Below the pieces are notes generated by a model that did no database searches, had not been told where the DNA came from, and saw only the letters and a program-made list of their open reading frames with translations. Below, in pieces: positions 15,638 through 23,247 of a stretch of 24,933 nt of DNA. A program made the translations under genes and the position numbers. How positions within the stretch are numbered: the stretch's first letter is position 1; each line of letters opens with the position of its first letter. This DNA is from JACTMZ01 sp044359955 (lineage in GTDB: Bacteria > Verrucomicrobiota > Verrucomicrobiia > Chthoniobacterales > JACTMZ01), in NCBI GenBank assembly GCA_044359955.1, contig JBIKLF010000031.1, forward strand, positions 1-24,933. The letters run 5' to 3'.

Positions 15638-16842
15638 GCTTGCTGACGCAAAAAGCCTACTTGAGATCGGATGGCCGCAAAGGCATCCGCAACACCCTCG
15701 CCGTGGTTTACTTGGTGGAGTGCGCCCACCATGTCGCCCGGGAGATTCAATTTCCCTACCGGGACCAAGGCGTGCACCTGCTTGGCTTCGGGGGCTGCTA
15801 CCCCAATGAGTACTCGTTCCGCATGTTGACGTCCCTCTGCACGCATCCGAATGTCGGCGGCGTGCTACTGCTCTCTTTGGGGTGCGAGGGGTTCAATCGC
15901 AAAGGCCTGCTCGAGGCCGTGCGTGAAACGGGACGGAGTTGCGAACTGCTCGTGATCCAGCAAAGCGGCGGCACCAGATCGACGGTCGCCGCCGGTCGGG
16001 CGCTCATTGGAACCATGCTGACGCGGATGCAAGTGGCGCCGCGAGTCGCGATGAGCATCGGCGAACTTTCCGTAGGTACCATTTGCGGCGGCAGTGACGG
16101 CACCAGCGGGATCACCGCCAACCCCGGCATCGGCCGCGCTTTCGACCGTCTGGTCGACGCCGGCGCGACCTGCATATTCGAGGAAACCGGCGAACTGATC
16201 GGATGCGAACAAATCATGGCCGCCCGCGCCCGGACTCCGGCGCTCGCCAAGGAGTTGGCTGCCTCCGTAGAAAAAGCGGCGCGCTATTATGCAACCCTGG
16301 GTCATGGCAGCTTCGCTCCGGGCAATGCCGACGGCGGCCTCACCACCCAGGAGGAGAAAAGCATGGGAGCCTACTCGAAAAGCGGATCTTCGGAGATCGC
16401 GGGATTGATCAAACCGGGCGATATCCCAGGAAAGGGCGGCCTTTATCTGCTGGATGTTGTTCCAGATGGCGAAGTGCGCTTCGGCTTTCCCAACATCAAC
16501 GACAATGCCGAGATTGCCGAACTCATTGCGTGCGGAGCCCATATTATCCTGTTTGCCACCGGACGCGGCTCCGTCGTCGGTTCAGCCATCTCCCCAGTGA
16601 TCAAGGTGTGCGCCAATCCGCAAACCTACCGAGTTTTGTCCGAGGACATGGATGTGGACGCGGGAAGAATCTTGGAAAATCGGGGCACCCTCGACGAAGT
16701 GGGTGACGAGATTTACGACTTGGTTGGTCGTGTGGCTGACACCCAGCCCACGGCTTCGGAATCCCTCGGCCACCAAGAATTCGTCCTGGGCTACAAGTAT
16801 TTCGAACCAGTCGGTCCCGGCTGCCACCCTGCAAACCAATGA
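15634..16842 (+). CDS. UxaA-family dehydratase, large catalytic subunit
   Basis: A 402-aa protein equivalent to the C-terminal catalytic part of altronate dehydratase. It begins with RSDGRKGIRNTLAVVY, the conserved start of that domain, and contains GCEGFNRKGLLE, GGSDGTSGITANPGIG, GNADGGLTTQEEKSMGAYSKSG and FATGRGSVVGSAISPVIKVCANP, which fit the family. UxaA enzymes need a divalent metal (Fe or Mn). Its start overlaps the SAF subunit stop and its stop overlaps the next SDR start, each by 4 nt. With the SAF subunit it should remove water from a sugar acid to give a 2-keto-3-deoxy acid. An enolase-type fuconate dehydratase is also present at 4018, so this complex may be a second fuconate dehydratase or act on a related acid such as L-galactonate or altronate. 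Confidence 0.9.
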   Translation: MSLLTQKAYLRSDGRKGIRNTLAVVYLVECAHHVAREIQFPYRDQGVHLLGFGGCYPNEYSFRMLTSLCTHPNVGGVLLLSLGCEGFNRKGLLEAVRETGRSCELLVIQQSGGTRSTVAAGRALIGTMLTRMQVAPRVAMSIGELSVGTICGGSDGTSGITANPGIGRAFDRLVDAGATCIFEETGELIGCEQIMAARARTPALAKELAASVEKAARYYATLGHGSFAPGNADGGLTTQEEKSMGAYSKSGSSEIAGLIKPGDIPGKGGLYLLDVVPDGEVRFGFPNINDNAEIAELIACGAHIILFATGRGSVVGSAISPVIKVCANPQTYRVLSEDMDVDAGRILENRGTLDEVGDEIYDLVGRVADTQPTASESLGHQEFVLGYKYFEPVGPGCHPANQ

Positions 16843-17645
16843 ATCTCGCACTCAACGACAAAGTTGTCATTGTTACCGGCGGAGCCCGCGGTATCGGCGA
16901 GGGCATCGTCCGGGCCTTTGCCGCGGAGGGCGCTGTGGCCTGCATCTTCGGACGGAATCAGGAAGACGCCGCGCGAATCATCGCCGAGGAATCCGCCCTG
17001 GGACATCGGGTGGAATTTCAGCACGTCGAACTGACCGACGAACACGCCGTCCAAACGGCCGTGCAAACTGTTGTAGCACGACATAGTCGCATCGATGTGA
17101 TCGTGAACAACGCGGGCGGAAACGATGCCATCGGTCTCCGTCATGGTGTGCAGGACTTCCGGGATTCTCTGGAAACAAATATCGTCCAATGCTTCTCCCT
17201 CGTGCACCACGCCCTCGATCACCTCATCGCTTCCGGGGGCAACATCGTCAACATCAGCTCGAAATGCTCGGTAACCGGCCAAGGCGGAACGAGCGGGTAT
17301 GCGGCCAGCAAGGGAGCGATGAATGCCCTCACCCGGGAATGGGCCCTCGATCTCGCCCGCCATGGCATCCGGGTCAATTGCGTGATCCCGGCCGAGGTGA
17401 TCACCCCTCTTTACGAGCGCTGGTTGGCCCAGACTCCTGATCCGGCAGCCGCACGCCGGCAACTCGACCAGACTATTCCCTTGGGGCGACGCACCACCAC
17501 GACCTCCGAGATTGCTGATGCGGTTGTTTTCATCGCTTCACCGAAGTCCTCACACACCACCGGACAACTGCTTTTCGTCGATGGTGGCTATGTCCACCTC
17601 GACCGCGCCTGCACCCAGCCGACCTCGCATTTGAAATCATCATGA
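16839..17645 (+). CDS. SDR, probable L-fucose dehydrogenase
   Basis: A 268-aa classical SDR: TGGARGIG at 13-20, NNAG at 90-93, catalytic N114, S141, Y154 and K158. The substrate-side segment REWALDLARHGIRVN followed by PAEVITPLYERW resembles SDRs found in bacterial fucose operons (such as FucX of Campylobacter; recognised from memory). It would oxidise L-fucose to L-fucono-1,5-lactone with NAD(P)+. Next to it, in perfect order for the pathway, is the lactonase, with a 4-nt start/stop overlap; the same overlap joins it to UxaA upstream. The C-terminal ten residues after the core (TQPTSHLKSS) are probably disordered. Confidence 0.85.
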   Translation: MNLALNDKVVIVTGGARGIGEGIVRAFAAEGAVACIFGRNQEDAARIIAEESALGHRVEFQHVELTDEHAVQTAVQTVVARHSRIDVIVNNAGGNDAIGLRHGVQDFRDSLETNIVQCFSLVHHALDHLIASGGNIVNISSKCSVTGQGGTSGYAASKGAMNALTREWALDLARHGIRVNCVIPAEVITPLYERWLAQTPDPAAARRQLDQTIPLGRRTTTTSEIADAVVFIASPKSSHTTGQLLFVDGGYVHLDRACTQPTSHLKSS

Positions 17646-18493
17646 TCGATACCCACCAGCATCTGCTTTACCCGGCGGAATTTTCCTACAGCTGGGCCAA
17701 GGACTTTCCCGCCCTGCAAGGCAACTTCCGGATCGGGGAATACCGCGCGGCTGCCGAGGGCTGCGGTATTGAAGCGACCATTTTCATGGAAGTGGATGTC
17801 GATGAAGGGCAGTCATCACGTGAAGCCGGTTACTTCTGCCGGTTGGCCGACGATGCCGCCAACCGCATCGGGGGCGTGGTCGCCGCCGCCCGGCCGGAAC
17901 GCGAGGATTGCGAGAAAGATCTCCAACGCATCGCCCACCCGAAGCTCAAAGGCATCCGCCGCGTGCTGCATACCCAACCGGATGAACTTTCACAAAGCCG
18001 CGTCTTCCGCCAAAACATCGCGTTCTTGGGCCGCCTCGGGCTCACCTACGACCTCTGTGTTCTACAGCGGCAACTGGGTGTGGCTCTGGATCTGGCCCGC
18101 GCCTGCCCCGGCACCACTTTCATCCTCGATCATTGCGGTGTCCCCGATATCGCGGGCAACAATGCGCCTCACGGTCCGGGCTTCGTTGCCTGGCAAGCAG
18201 CCATCACCGAGCTCGCCCGCGCACAAAACGTGACTGGCAAAATCTCCGGACTCATCGCTTACGCGCGTCCCGACCAACGCCATGCCGGCGCCCTGCGCCC
18301 CTATGTCGACACCATGATCGAGGTCTTCGGCCCCGGACGCTTGGTCTGGGGGGGAGATTGGCCGGTCTGCAATCTCGGCAGCGGACTGAAACCATGGGTC
18401 GAAATCACGCGAGAGCTTTTGGCGCCCCTCTCCGAGACCGAACGCGCCCACATCCTCACCGGCACGGCCAAGAAAACTTACCGCATTCCATGA
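17642..18493 (+). CDS. amidohydrolase-family L-fucono-1,5-lactonase
   Basis: A 283-aa amidohydrolase_2 (COG3618-type) barrel protein. Metal and catalytic features: DTHQH at 3-7 (H5, H7), ILDHCG (H164) and WGGDWPV (D239). It would open fucono-lactone to L-fuconate, the step between fucose dehydrogenase and fuconate dehydratase. It overlaps both neighbours by 4 nt (ATGA), so translation is coupled. Length and motifs fit lactonases of this family. Related enzymes also open L-rhamnono- or L-galactono-lactones, so the exact lactone is inferred from context. Confidence 0.88.
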   Translation: MIDTHQHLLYPAEFSYSWAKDFPALQGNFRIGEYRAAAEGCGIEATIFMEVDVDEGQSSREAGYFCRLADDAANRIGGVVAAARPEREDCEKDLQRIAHPKLKGIRRVLHTQPDELSQSRVFRQNIAFLGRLGLTYDLCVLQRQLGVALDLARACPGTTFILDHCGVPDIAGNNAPHGPGFVAWQAAITELARAQNVTGKISGLIAYARPDQRHAGALRPYVDTMIEVFGPGRLVWGGDWPVCNLGSGLKPWVEITRELLAPLSETERAHILTGTAKKTYRIP

Positions 18494-19254
18494 CCACAAC
18501 TACCACAACACCCATCGCCGTCGTCACGGGCGGAGGCTCCGGCATTGGACGGGCGACGGCGCTCCAACTCGCCGCCGACGGATTCCACGTCCGGATTTTC
18601 GAGCTTTCCGAGGAAAGCGCTTCCGAAACACTGGAGCTCATCCGGAAGGCCGGCGGCAGTGGCGCCCTCGAGTGCGTGGATGTTTCGCAGACCGAATCCG
18701 TGAGGGGCGCCCTCGCGCGACTCCCGCGCCTCGACGTGCTGATCAACAACGCCGGCGTGGCCCATGTTGGCGACGTCCTCTCCACCGCCCCGGAGGATCT
18801 CGACCGCCTCTACCGCATCAACATCCGCGGCGTCTACCACTGCCTCCATTTCGGCATCCCATTGCTCCTCAAGACCGGCGGAGGCAGTATCGTCAACGTT
18901 GCTTCCATCGCTTCCAAAGTCGGTATCCCCGACCGCTTCGCTTACAGCATGAGCAAAGGTGCCGTGCTTTCCATGACGCTCTCCGTGGCGCGAGACTTTG
19001 TCGACAAAGGCATCCGCTGCAACTGCATCTGCCCCGCGCGAATCCACACGCCATTCGTCGATGGATTCCTCGCAAAAAACTATCCCGGCCAGGAAGCCGA
19101 GATGTTTGCCAAACTTTCAGCCAGCCAGCCGATCGGCCGCATGGGCACGCCCGGCGAGGTGGCCTCGCTGATCAGCTTTCTCTGCTCGCCAAAAGCCGCT
19201 TTTATCACCGGGTCGGCTTATGATATTGATGGCGGCTTCACTCTTCTCCGCTGA
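18490..19254 (+). CDS. SDR, probable 2-keto-3-deoxy-L-fuconate dehydrogenase
   Basis: A 254-aa SDR: TGGGSGIG at 13-20, NNAG at 86-89, catalytic N111, S139, Y152 and K156. The segment DRFAYSMSKGAVLSMTLSVA followed by GIRCNCICPARIHTPF matches the pattern of 2-keto-3-deoxy-L-fuconate/L-rhamnonate dehydrogenases. It would oxidise the C4 hydroxyl to give 2,4-diketo-3-deoxy-L-fuconate (EC 1.1.1.434 type). The start ATG at 18490 overlaps the lactonase stop by 4 nt, and the FAH-type hydrolase that cleaves its product starts 7 nt after its stop. The frame is open further upstream, but that part is an out-of-frame shadow of the lactonase. Confidence 0.88.
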   Translation: MTTTTTTPIAVVTGGGSGIGRATALQLAADGFHVRIFELSEESASETLELIRKAGGSGALECVDVSQTESVRGALARLPRLDVLINNAGVAHVGDVLSTAPEDLDRLYRINIRGVYHCLHFGIPLLLKTGGGSIVNVASIASKVGIPDRFAYSMSKGAVLSMTLSVARDFVDKGIRCNCICPARIHTPFVDGFLAKNYPGQEAEMFAKLSASQPIGRMGTPGEVASLISFLCSPKAAFITGSAYDIDGGFTLLR

Positions 19255-19261
19255 ATACGAA

Positions 19262-20113
19262 ATGAAACTCATACGATTTGGATCCCCTGGTTCGGAAAAA
19301 CCCGGTGTGCTGCTTGGCCCAGGAAAACACCTCGATGTTTCGGGCGAATTTGCCGACTACAACGAGACGTTCTTTGCCGGCGGCGGGCTCGGAAAACTCT
19401 CCACTTGGGTCGCCAAACATTCCGCCTCCGCCATCGAAACGCCCGCGGACTTTCGTTTCGGCCCGCCGATCGCGCGGCCCAGCAAGATCATCTGCGTTGG
19501 TCTCAACTACAGTGACCATGCCAGGGAAAGCAACATGCCCGTCCCGCCCGAGCCGATCCTTTTTTTCAAATCCACCACCGCGATCACCGGCCCGAATGAC
19601 GGCCTGTCCATCCCGAAAGGCTCGCAAAAGACCGATTGGGAAGTCGAACTCGCCGTGGTCATCGGAAAAACTGCCCGCTCCGTGGCCGTCGAGCGCGCCA
19701 TGGATTTCGTTGCCGGATACACGCTCCACAACGATTACAGCGAGCGCGCCTGGCAACTCGAACGGGGGGGCCAGTGGGTCAAGGGCAAAAGCGCCGACAC
19801 CTACGCGCCCCTCGGCCCGTGGCTTGCCACCAACGACGAAATCGCCGATCCCCACAGCCTCCGCCTGTGGCTAAAAGTCAACGGCGAGACCAAGCAGAAC
19901 GGCACCACGGCAAACCTCATTTTCAATATCCCGTTCCTCGTGAGCTACATCAGCGGGTTCATGACGCTCCTGCCCGGTGATGTGATCTCCACCGGCACGC
20001 CTGCCGGCGTCGGCCTGGGCTTCGATCCCCCGCAGTATCTGCGCGCAGGCGACGTGGTCGAACTCGGCATCGACGGACTAGGCACGCAAAAACAAAACGC
20101 CGTCTGTCTGTAA
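19262..20113 (+). CDS. FAH-family 2,4-diketo-3-deoxy-L-fuconate hydrolase
   Basis: A 283-aa fumarylacetoacetate hydrolase-fold enzyme. Metal ligands are visible: E127 and E129 in TDWEVELAVVIGK and D158 in HNDYSER, followed by KGKS and the STGTPAGVG loop near the C-terminus. It would split 2,4-diketo-3-deoxy-L-fuconate into pyruvate and L-lactate, the last step of the route. The ATG at 19262 was chosen because MKLIRFG is the usual family start; an ATG at 19220 would overlap the SDR. It is the last gene of the IclR-controlled operon. No clear terminator follows. Confidence 0.9.
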   Translation: MKLIRFGSPGSEKPGVLLGPGKHLDVSGEFADYNETFFAGGGLGKLSTWVAKHSASAIETPADFRFGPPIARPSKIICVGLNYSDHARESNMPVPPEPILFFKSTTAITGPNDGLSIPKGSQKTDWEVELAVVIGKTARSVAVERAMDFVAGYTLHNDYSERAWQLERGGQWVKGKSADTYAPLGPWLATNDEIADPHSLRLWLKVNGETKQNGTTANLIFNIPFLVSYISGFMTLLPGDVISTGTPAGVGLGFDPPQYLRAGDVVELGIDGLGTQKQNAVCL

Positions 20114-20148
20114 AACCATCATCACTCGCGGCGCATCTCGCGATTTGC

Positions 20149-20304
20149 ATGACAACCACTGGAATCTGGAAGTGCCGCTACCCACCGTCCGGCGCCGCCG
20201 CCCTCGAAGCTGGAGCCCAAGCCGTCGACGAGCGCGGCACACTCATCGCCGCCGAGGTCATCTCGCGTCCGCACGAGGACCTGCTGCGCTTGCTGCCGTC
20301 ATGA
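20149..20304 (+). pseudogene. BMC-H shell protein C-terminal fragment (chimeric small ORF)
   Basis: A 51-codon frame starts MTTTGIWKCRYPPSG, which is not shell-protein sequence, then continues in frame as AAALEAGAQAVDER to VISRPHEDLLRLLPS and a stop at 20302-20304. The second part matches the last 37 residues or so of the BMC-H gene at 20897-21187, which lies inverted about 600 nt away; the shared DNA is similar but not identical. The first two thirds of the shell domain, including the pore, are gone. It is a deletion product of a second BMC-H gene. The gap 20114-20148 holds nothing recognisable. Confidence 0.75.
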
Positions 20305-20344
20305 CAAAAGCGGTAATCCTCGTCGCACACCTAACGCCCCAATG

Positions 20345-20866
20345 AAACGCCACGCCCAGATCGCCGGGGAGTTCCGGTAGCGCGTCACCACTTCACGCAC
20401 ATACTCGCGCATCCACTCATGGACCTTGCTCTCCGGATTGCCCCACTGGTCCATTGGCTCGCCCACCAGGTTGGGCACGCAGGCGTAATACCAGAAAAGC
20501 GAAGGGATGAGCCCGATGCCATGCTTCTCGGCCGAGGCCACAACGGCATCGAAGCGCCGGAAGTATTCCTCCCGGTCGCTGCGGTAAAGCGCCATGTCCT
20601 TCGGCCAAAATCCCGTCGCGGCAAACCGCACGAAAGGAATCCCCTTGCGGGCCAGCATTTCGAACCCTTGCTCGTAGCTCGTGTCATCGCCAGCGAGCAG
20701 GGTACGATAGAAACAGGAGAAGTAATTGATCTCGATGGCGCGGAAGGGCTTTCCCTCCTTGCGCAACCCGCCGTAGCCGTCGCTAGAGAGCACCGGATCC
20801 GAGTCCACGGCGGCAAGGCCGGAAGCGGCCAAGACGGTGGCAAGGACATAGACCGGGTCATTATCG
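20345..20866 (-). pseudogene. glycoside hydrolase (GH5/cellulase-like barrel), truncated
   Basis: About 170 codons encode the first part of a secreted TIM-barrel hydrolase: GKPFRAIEINYFSCF, GIPFVRFAATGFWP, AEKHGIGLIPSLFWYYA, then VTRYRNSPAIWAW. The last would normally continue into the catalytic Asn-Glu (typically W-E-F-G-N-E) but breaks off at about 20345 and runs into unrelated sequence (RFIGALG). All later strands and both catalytic Glu residues are absent. The 5' end is also doubtful: no ATG with a signal peptide is in frame, only a TTG at 20832. It follows the BMC-H gene on the same strand and is bracketed by the inverted BMC-H sequences. Confidence 0.7.
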
Positions 20867-20896
20867 ACGCGGCGCGACGCATCTTCACCTCATCAC

Positions 20897-21187
20897 TCAA
20901 GCAGGCAGCAAACGCAACAGGTCTTCGTGCGGCCGTGAGATGACTTCGGCGGCGATGAGTTTGCCGCGCTCGCCCACGGCTTGAGCTCCAGCTTCGAGAG
21001 CGGCTTTCACGGCGGCTACATCGCCTTTGATGATGATTGTCACATAGGCGGCACCGATTTTCTCTTTACCGACCAGTTCGACATTGGCGGCTTTGAGCAT
21101 GGCGTCGGTGGCATGGAGGATGGCGGTGAGGCCTTGGGTTTCGAGGATGCCGAGGGCGGCGGCCAGCTCGCACTCGCTACGGCACAA
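20897..21187 (-). CDS. bacterial microcompartment shell protein (BMC-H)
   Basis: A 96-aa single BMC domain: ALGILETQGL at 11-20, ANVELVGKEKIGAA at 34-47, IIIKGDVAAVKAALEAG, then VISRPHEDLLRLLP at the C-terminus. BMC-H proteins form hexameric shell tiles. The pore turn reads KIGAA instead of the common KIGSG, so the pore lining is unusual. The only in-frame start is a TTG at 21187; an in-frame stop lies 12 codons before it and no ATG is available, so the native start may have been lost. No aldolase, aldehyde dehydrogenase or BMC-P gene is visible nearby, so this is an orphan. Planctomycete/Verrucomicrobia microcompartments are known for fucose and rhamnose breakdown through lactaldehyde, a different route from the one encoded here. 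Confidence 0.85.
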   Translation of the reverse strand: MCRSECELAAALGILETQGLTAILHATDAMLKAANVELVGKEKIGAAYVTIIIKGDVAAVKAALEAGAQAVGERGKLIAAEVISRPHEDLLRLLPA

Positions 21188-21219
21188 GCCCTCGACTCTA
21201 CCGCATGCGCCAGACCGCT

Positions 21220-21236
21220 GTTATGTAATCCATAAC
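21220..21236. promoter_or_regulatory. inverted repeat upstream of the BMC-H gene
   Basis: GTTATG and CATAAC are separated by TAATC in a locally AT-rich patch 33 nt upstream of the BMC-H start. The spacing suits a dimeric repressor site or a short hairpin. No matching promoter boxes were clear. Confidence 0.3.
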
Positions 21237-21274
21237 GTGGAAAAATTGCAGCGGGATGAACAAGAGTGAAGGCA

Positions 21275-21597
21275 AAACTACCTCTGGGCCGTGCTCAGCC
21301 GCGAGACGGTCTGGTCGCTTTACCCGATGTGGCTGGCCGGCGGTTTCGTCGCGGTGGCCTACTTCGCCGCGAGCTTCAATTTCCTACTCAAGCTGGTGCC
21401 GGCCTCGGCCAAAGTGACCGGCGTGAGCCTGCACCTGGCCCTGACTTCGCTGGCCGCCGCGGTGGCGCCGATCGTCGCCGGTCTGCTCCTGGCCCATTTT
21501 ATCGCCGCCGGGGCGGGACTGACCGCCTACCGCTTGGGTTTGGTCATCAAACCGACCGCGGTGCTGCTCGGCATCCTCCTGCTCCGCGGCTTGCGCG
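21275..21597 (+). pseudogene. MFS transporter C-terminal fragment
   Basis: About 105 codons encode hydrophobic segments typical of the last three helices of a major facilitator: SLYPMWLAGGFVAVAYFAAS, then LHLALTSLAAAVAPIVAGLL, then LGLVIKPTAVLLGILLL. The N-terminal nine or so helices are missing; sequence before about 21275 is unrelated. Around 21590 the frame breaks and the sequence becomes the tail of a glycoside-hydrolase-like protein. It is not functional as a transporter. Confidence 0.65.
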
Positions 21598-21829
21598 GAA
21601 CCGCAACGCGCCACCGTCGACACCTCGCGCCTCGCCGCCGCTTCGCTGCGCGTCTTGGTGGTATGACCCGCGCGCGGGGTTGGCCCACGGACCGGAGGAA
21701 ACAAAGAACGAGGGGCGCATGGATCTCTCTTCCCCCGCGGACGGCGACTGGGTGCTGGTCATCGACGCCGCCGACCGCGCTTACCCGCCGCCGGGATCGG
21801 CGACGGAGCCCGGGCCCGACCAGAACTGA
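21598..21829 (+). pseudogene. glycoside hydrolase C-terminal (collagen-binding-like) domain fragment
   Basis: Short runs ATVDTSRLAAASLRV and, after a one-base frame slip near 21655, WWYDPRAG and later SPADGDWVLVIDAADRAYPPPG, resemble the C-terminal beta domain of DUF4038-type hydrolases (apiosidase-like), where W-Y-D-P-R-T-G and D-G-D-W-V-L-V are typical. The catalytic barrel is absent and the piece is joined directly to an MFS tail. It overlaps the 3' end of the sulfatase on the other strand from 21781. The family assignment is from pattern memory. Confidence 0.45.
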
Positions 21830-23223
21830 CTTTCCTGCACGCGGTCGTCCCCGTAGTGCGCCTTCATCGCAAAGAGCCGCTCCCGCAGCGCGGCCACCTT
21901 GCCGGCCTGCTCCGGAAGCGCGGCGAGATTCATCGTCTCGTGCGGATCGTGGCGCAGATCGAAGAGTTGGGTCTGACGGCCGACCGGCGTGACATATTCG
22001 ATCAGCTTGTCATCGCCCACGCGCACCGCACGTTGCACCCCGCAGTAGGCATGGTAGAGGGCGTCCCGCTCCCCCGCCCCGGCATCATGCGCCGGCGCGA
22101 CGAGACTGCGTCCCTCCACCGAAGCAGGAACGGGCAAACCGGCCAGATCGCACAAGGTCGGGAACACATCCTGCAAATAGCAAAAACGGTCGTCGACCGC
22201 CCCGGACGGGATGCCCGGACCGGCCAGGACCAGCGGCACGCCCACGCTGTGTTCGTAGAGGTTTTGTTTGCCCAGCAGGCCGTGGGAACCGATGCCGAGT
22301 CCGTTGTCGCTGGTGAAGACGATGATCGTGTCATCGCGGAGATCGTTACGGTCAAGCGCCTCGAGCACACGTCCGATCTGCGCGTCGAGGTGCTCGATGC
22401 AGGCGTAGTAGTCCGCGAGGTGACGGCGGATGGCGTGCGGCCGGCGCGGCCAAGCTTCCAGCATTTCATCGCGCACGCTGAACTCGCCGTTGTCGAACGG
22501 ATGCCGCTCGAGAAAATTCGGCGGCAGCGGCAGGGCCGACGGTTCGTAGCGCCGCTCGTATTCCTCCGGAGACTGCCGCGGATCGTGCGGTGCGACGTAA
22601 GCCAGATAGAGGAAAAACGGCGGCTGGTCGCCGGCGCCGCCCTGCCGGTCGAGGAACTCCACCGCCGCATCGCTGAACATTTCGCTCGAATGCACGCCCC
22701 CCCGCCCGGGAATCACCGGATGTTTCGTTTGCTTGTCGGCGTCGAGGAGATACCCCCCCTCCTCCGGGTAGGTTCCCTCCGGATCGAAATCGTGCACCGC
22801 CACGTTCCAATGGCCGCCGGTCTGCACATACCAGCCGGGAGTGAACCCGAAAATCCGGTCGGCCGCGCTGAAGCTGCGATGGAAGGAGGCACGGTCCTGA
22901 TGCCATTTGCCGATGTGATGCGTCCGGTAGCACTCGCCACGCAGCATCTCCGGCAGGCACGCGTGCCCCGGAGGAATGACCTCGCCCGTCCGGCCGCCGA
23001 TACGAAAGAGGGAGCGTCCGGTCAGCAGCATGTTGCGGCTCGGACAGCACACCGCCGGCTGCGTGCCGCCCATGATGCACGCGTTGCGGAAGACCGTGCC
23101 GCGGCGGACGAGACCGTCGAGATGCGGCGTGCGCAGATCCCCGTTGCCCAGCGCGGCGATCGTGTCCGCGCGCTGGTCGTCGGTCAGGATGAGCAGGATG
23201 TTCGGCCGGCGGCGTGCAGTCAT
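21781..23223 (-). CDS. type I sulfatase (formylglycine-dependent)
   Basis: A 480-aa alkaline-phosphatase-fold sulfatase. The N-terminal metal site is D15-D16 (RPNILLILTDDQRAD). The active-site motif is C59-C-P-S-R63 (VCCPSR), where C59 must be converted to formylglycine by a separate enzyme not seen here. HHIGKWH (102-108) and SDNGLGIGSHG complete the site, followed by the C-terminal subdomain with LFDLRHDPHE. The ATG at 23223 sits just before the family start. No signal peptide is present from this start, although hydrophobic codons lie just upstream in frame without a usable start codon. A terminator-like hairpin ends 2 nt before the ATG. It would desulfate a glycan, plausibly a sulfated fucan, given the neighbourhood. 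Confidence 0.88.
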   Translation of the reverse strand: MTARRRPNILLILTDDQRADTIAALGNGDLRTPHLDGLVRRGTVFRNACIMGGTQPAVCCPSRNMLLTGRSLFRIGGRTGEVIPPGHACLPEMLRGECYRTHHIGKWHQDRASFHRSFSAADRIFGFTPGWYVQTGGHWNVAVHDFDPEGTYPEEGGYLLDADKQTKHPVIPGRGGVHSSEMFSDAAVEFLDRQGGAGDQPPFFLYLAYVAPHDPRQSPEEYERRYEPSALPLPPNFLERHPFDNGEFSVRDEMLEAWPRRPHAIRRHLADYYACIEHLDAQIGRVLEALDRNDLRDDTIIVFTSDNGLGIGSHGLLGKQNLYEHSVGVPLVLAGPGIPSGAVDDRFCYLQDVFPTLCDLAGLPVPASVEGRSLVAPAHDAGAGERDALYHAYCGVQRAVRVGDDKLIEYVTPVGRQTQLFDLRHDPHETMNLAALPEQAGKVAALRERLFAMKAHYGDDRVQESQFWSGPGSVADPGGG

Positions 23224-23224
23224 G

Positions 23225-23247
23225 AGAAAAAGCCCCGCGCTGGCGGG
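23225..23247 (-). terminator. rho-independent terminator-like hairpin
   Basis: On the minus strand CCCGC-CAGC-GCGGG forms a 5-bp GC stem with a four-base loop, followed by GCTTTTTCTC. It lies directly upstream of the sulfatase ATG (23223). It probably served a gene further right, such as the Gfo/Idh/MocA remnant at 23453, or acts as an attenuator of the sulfatase. Confidence 0.5.
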
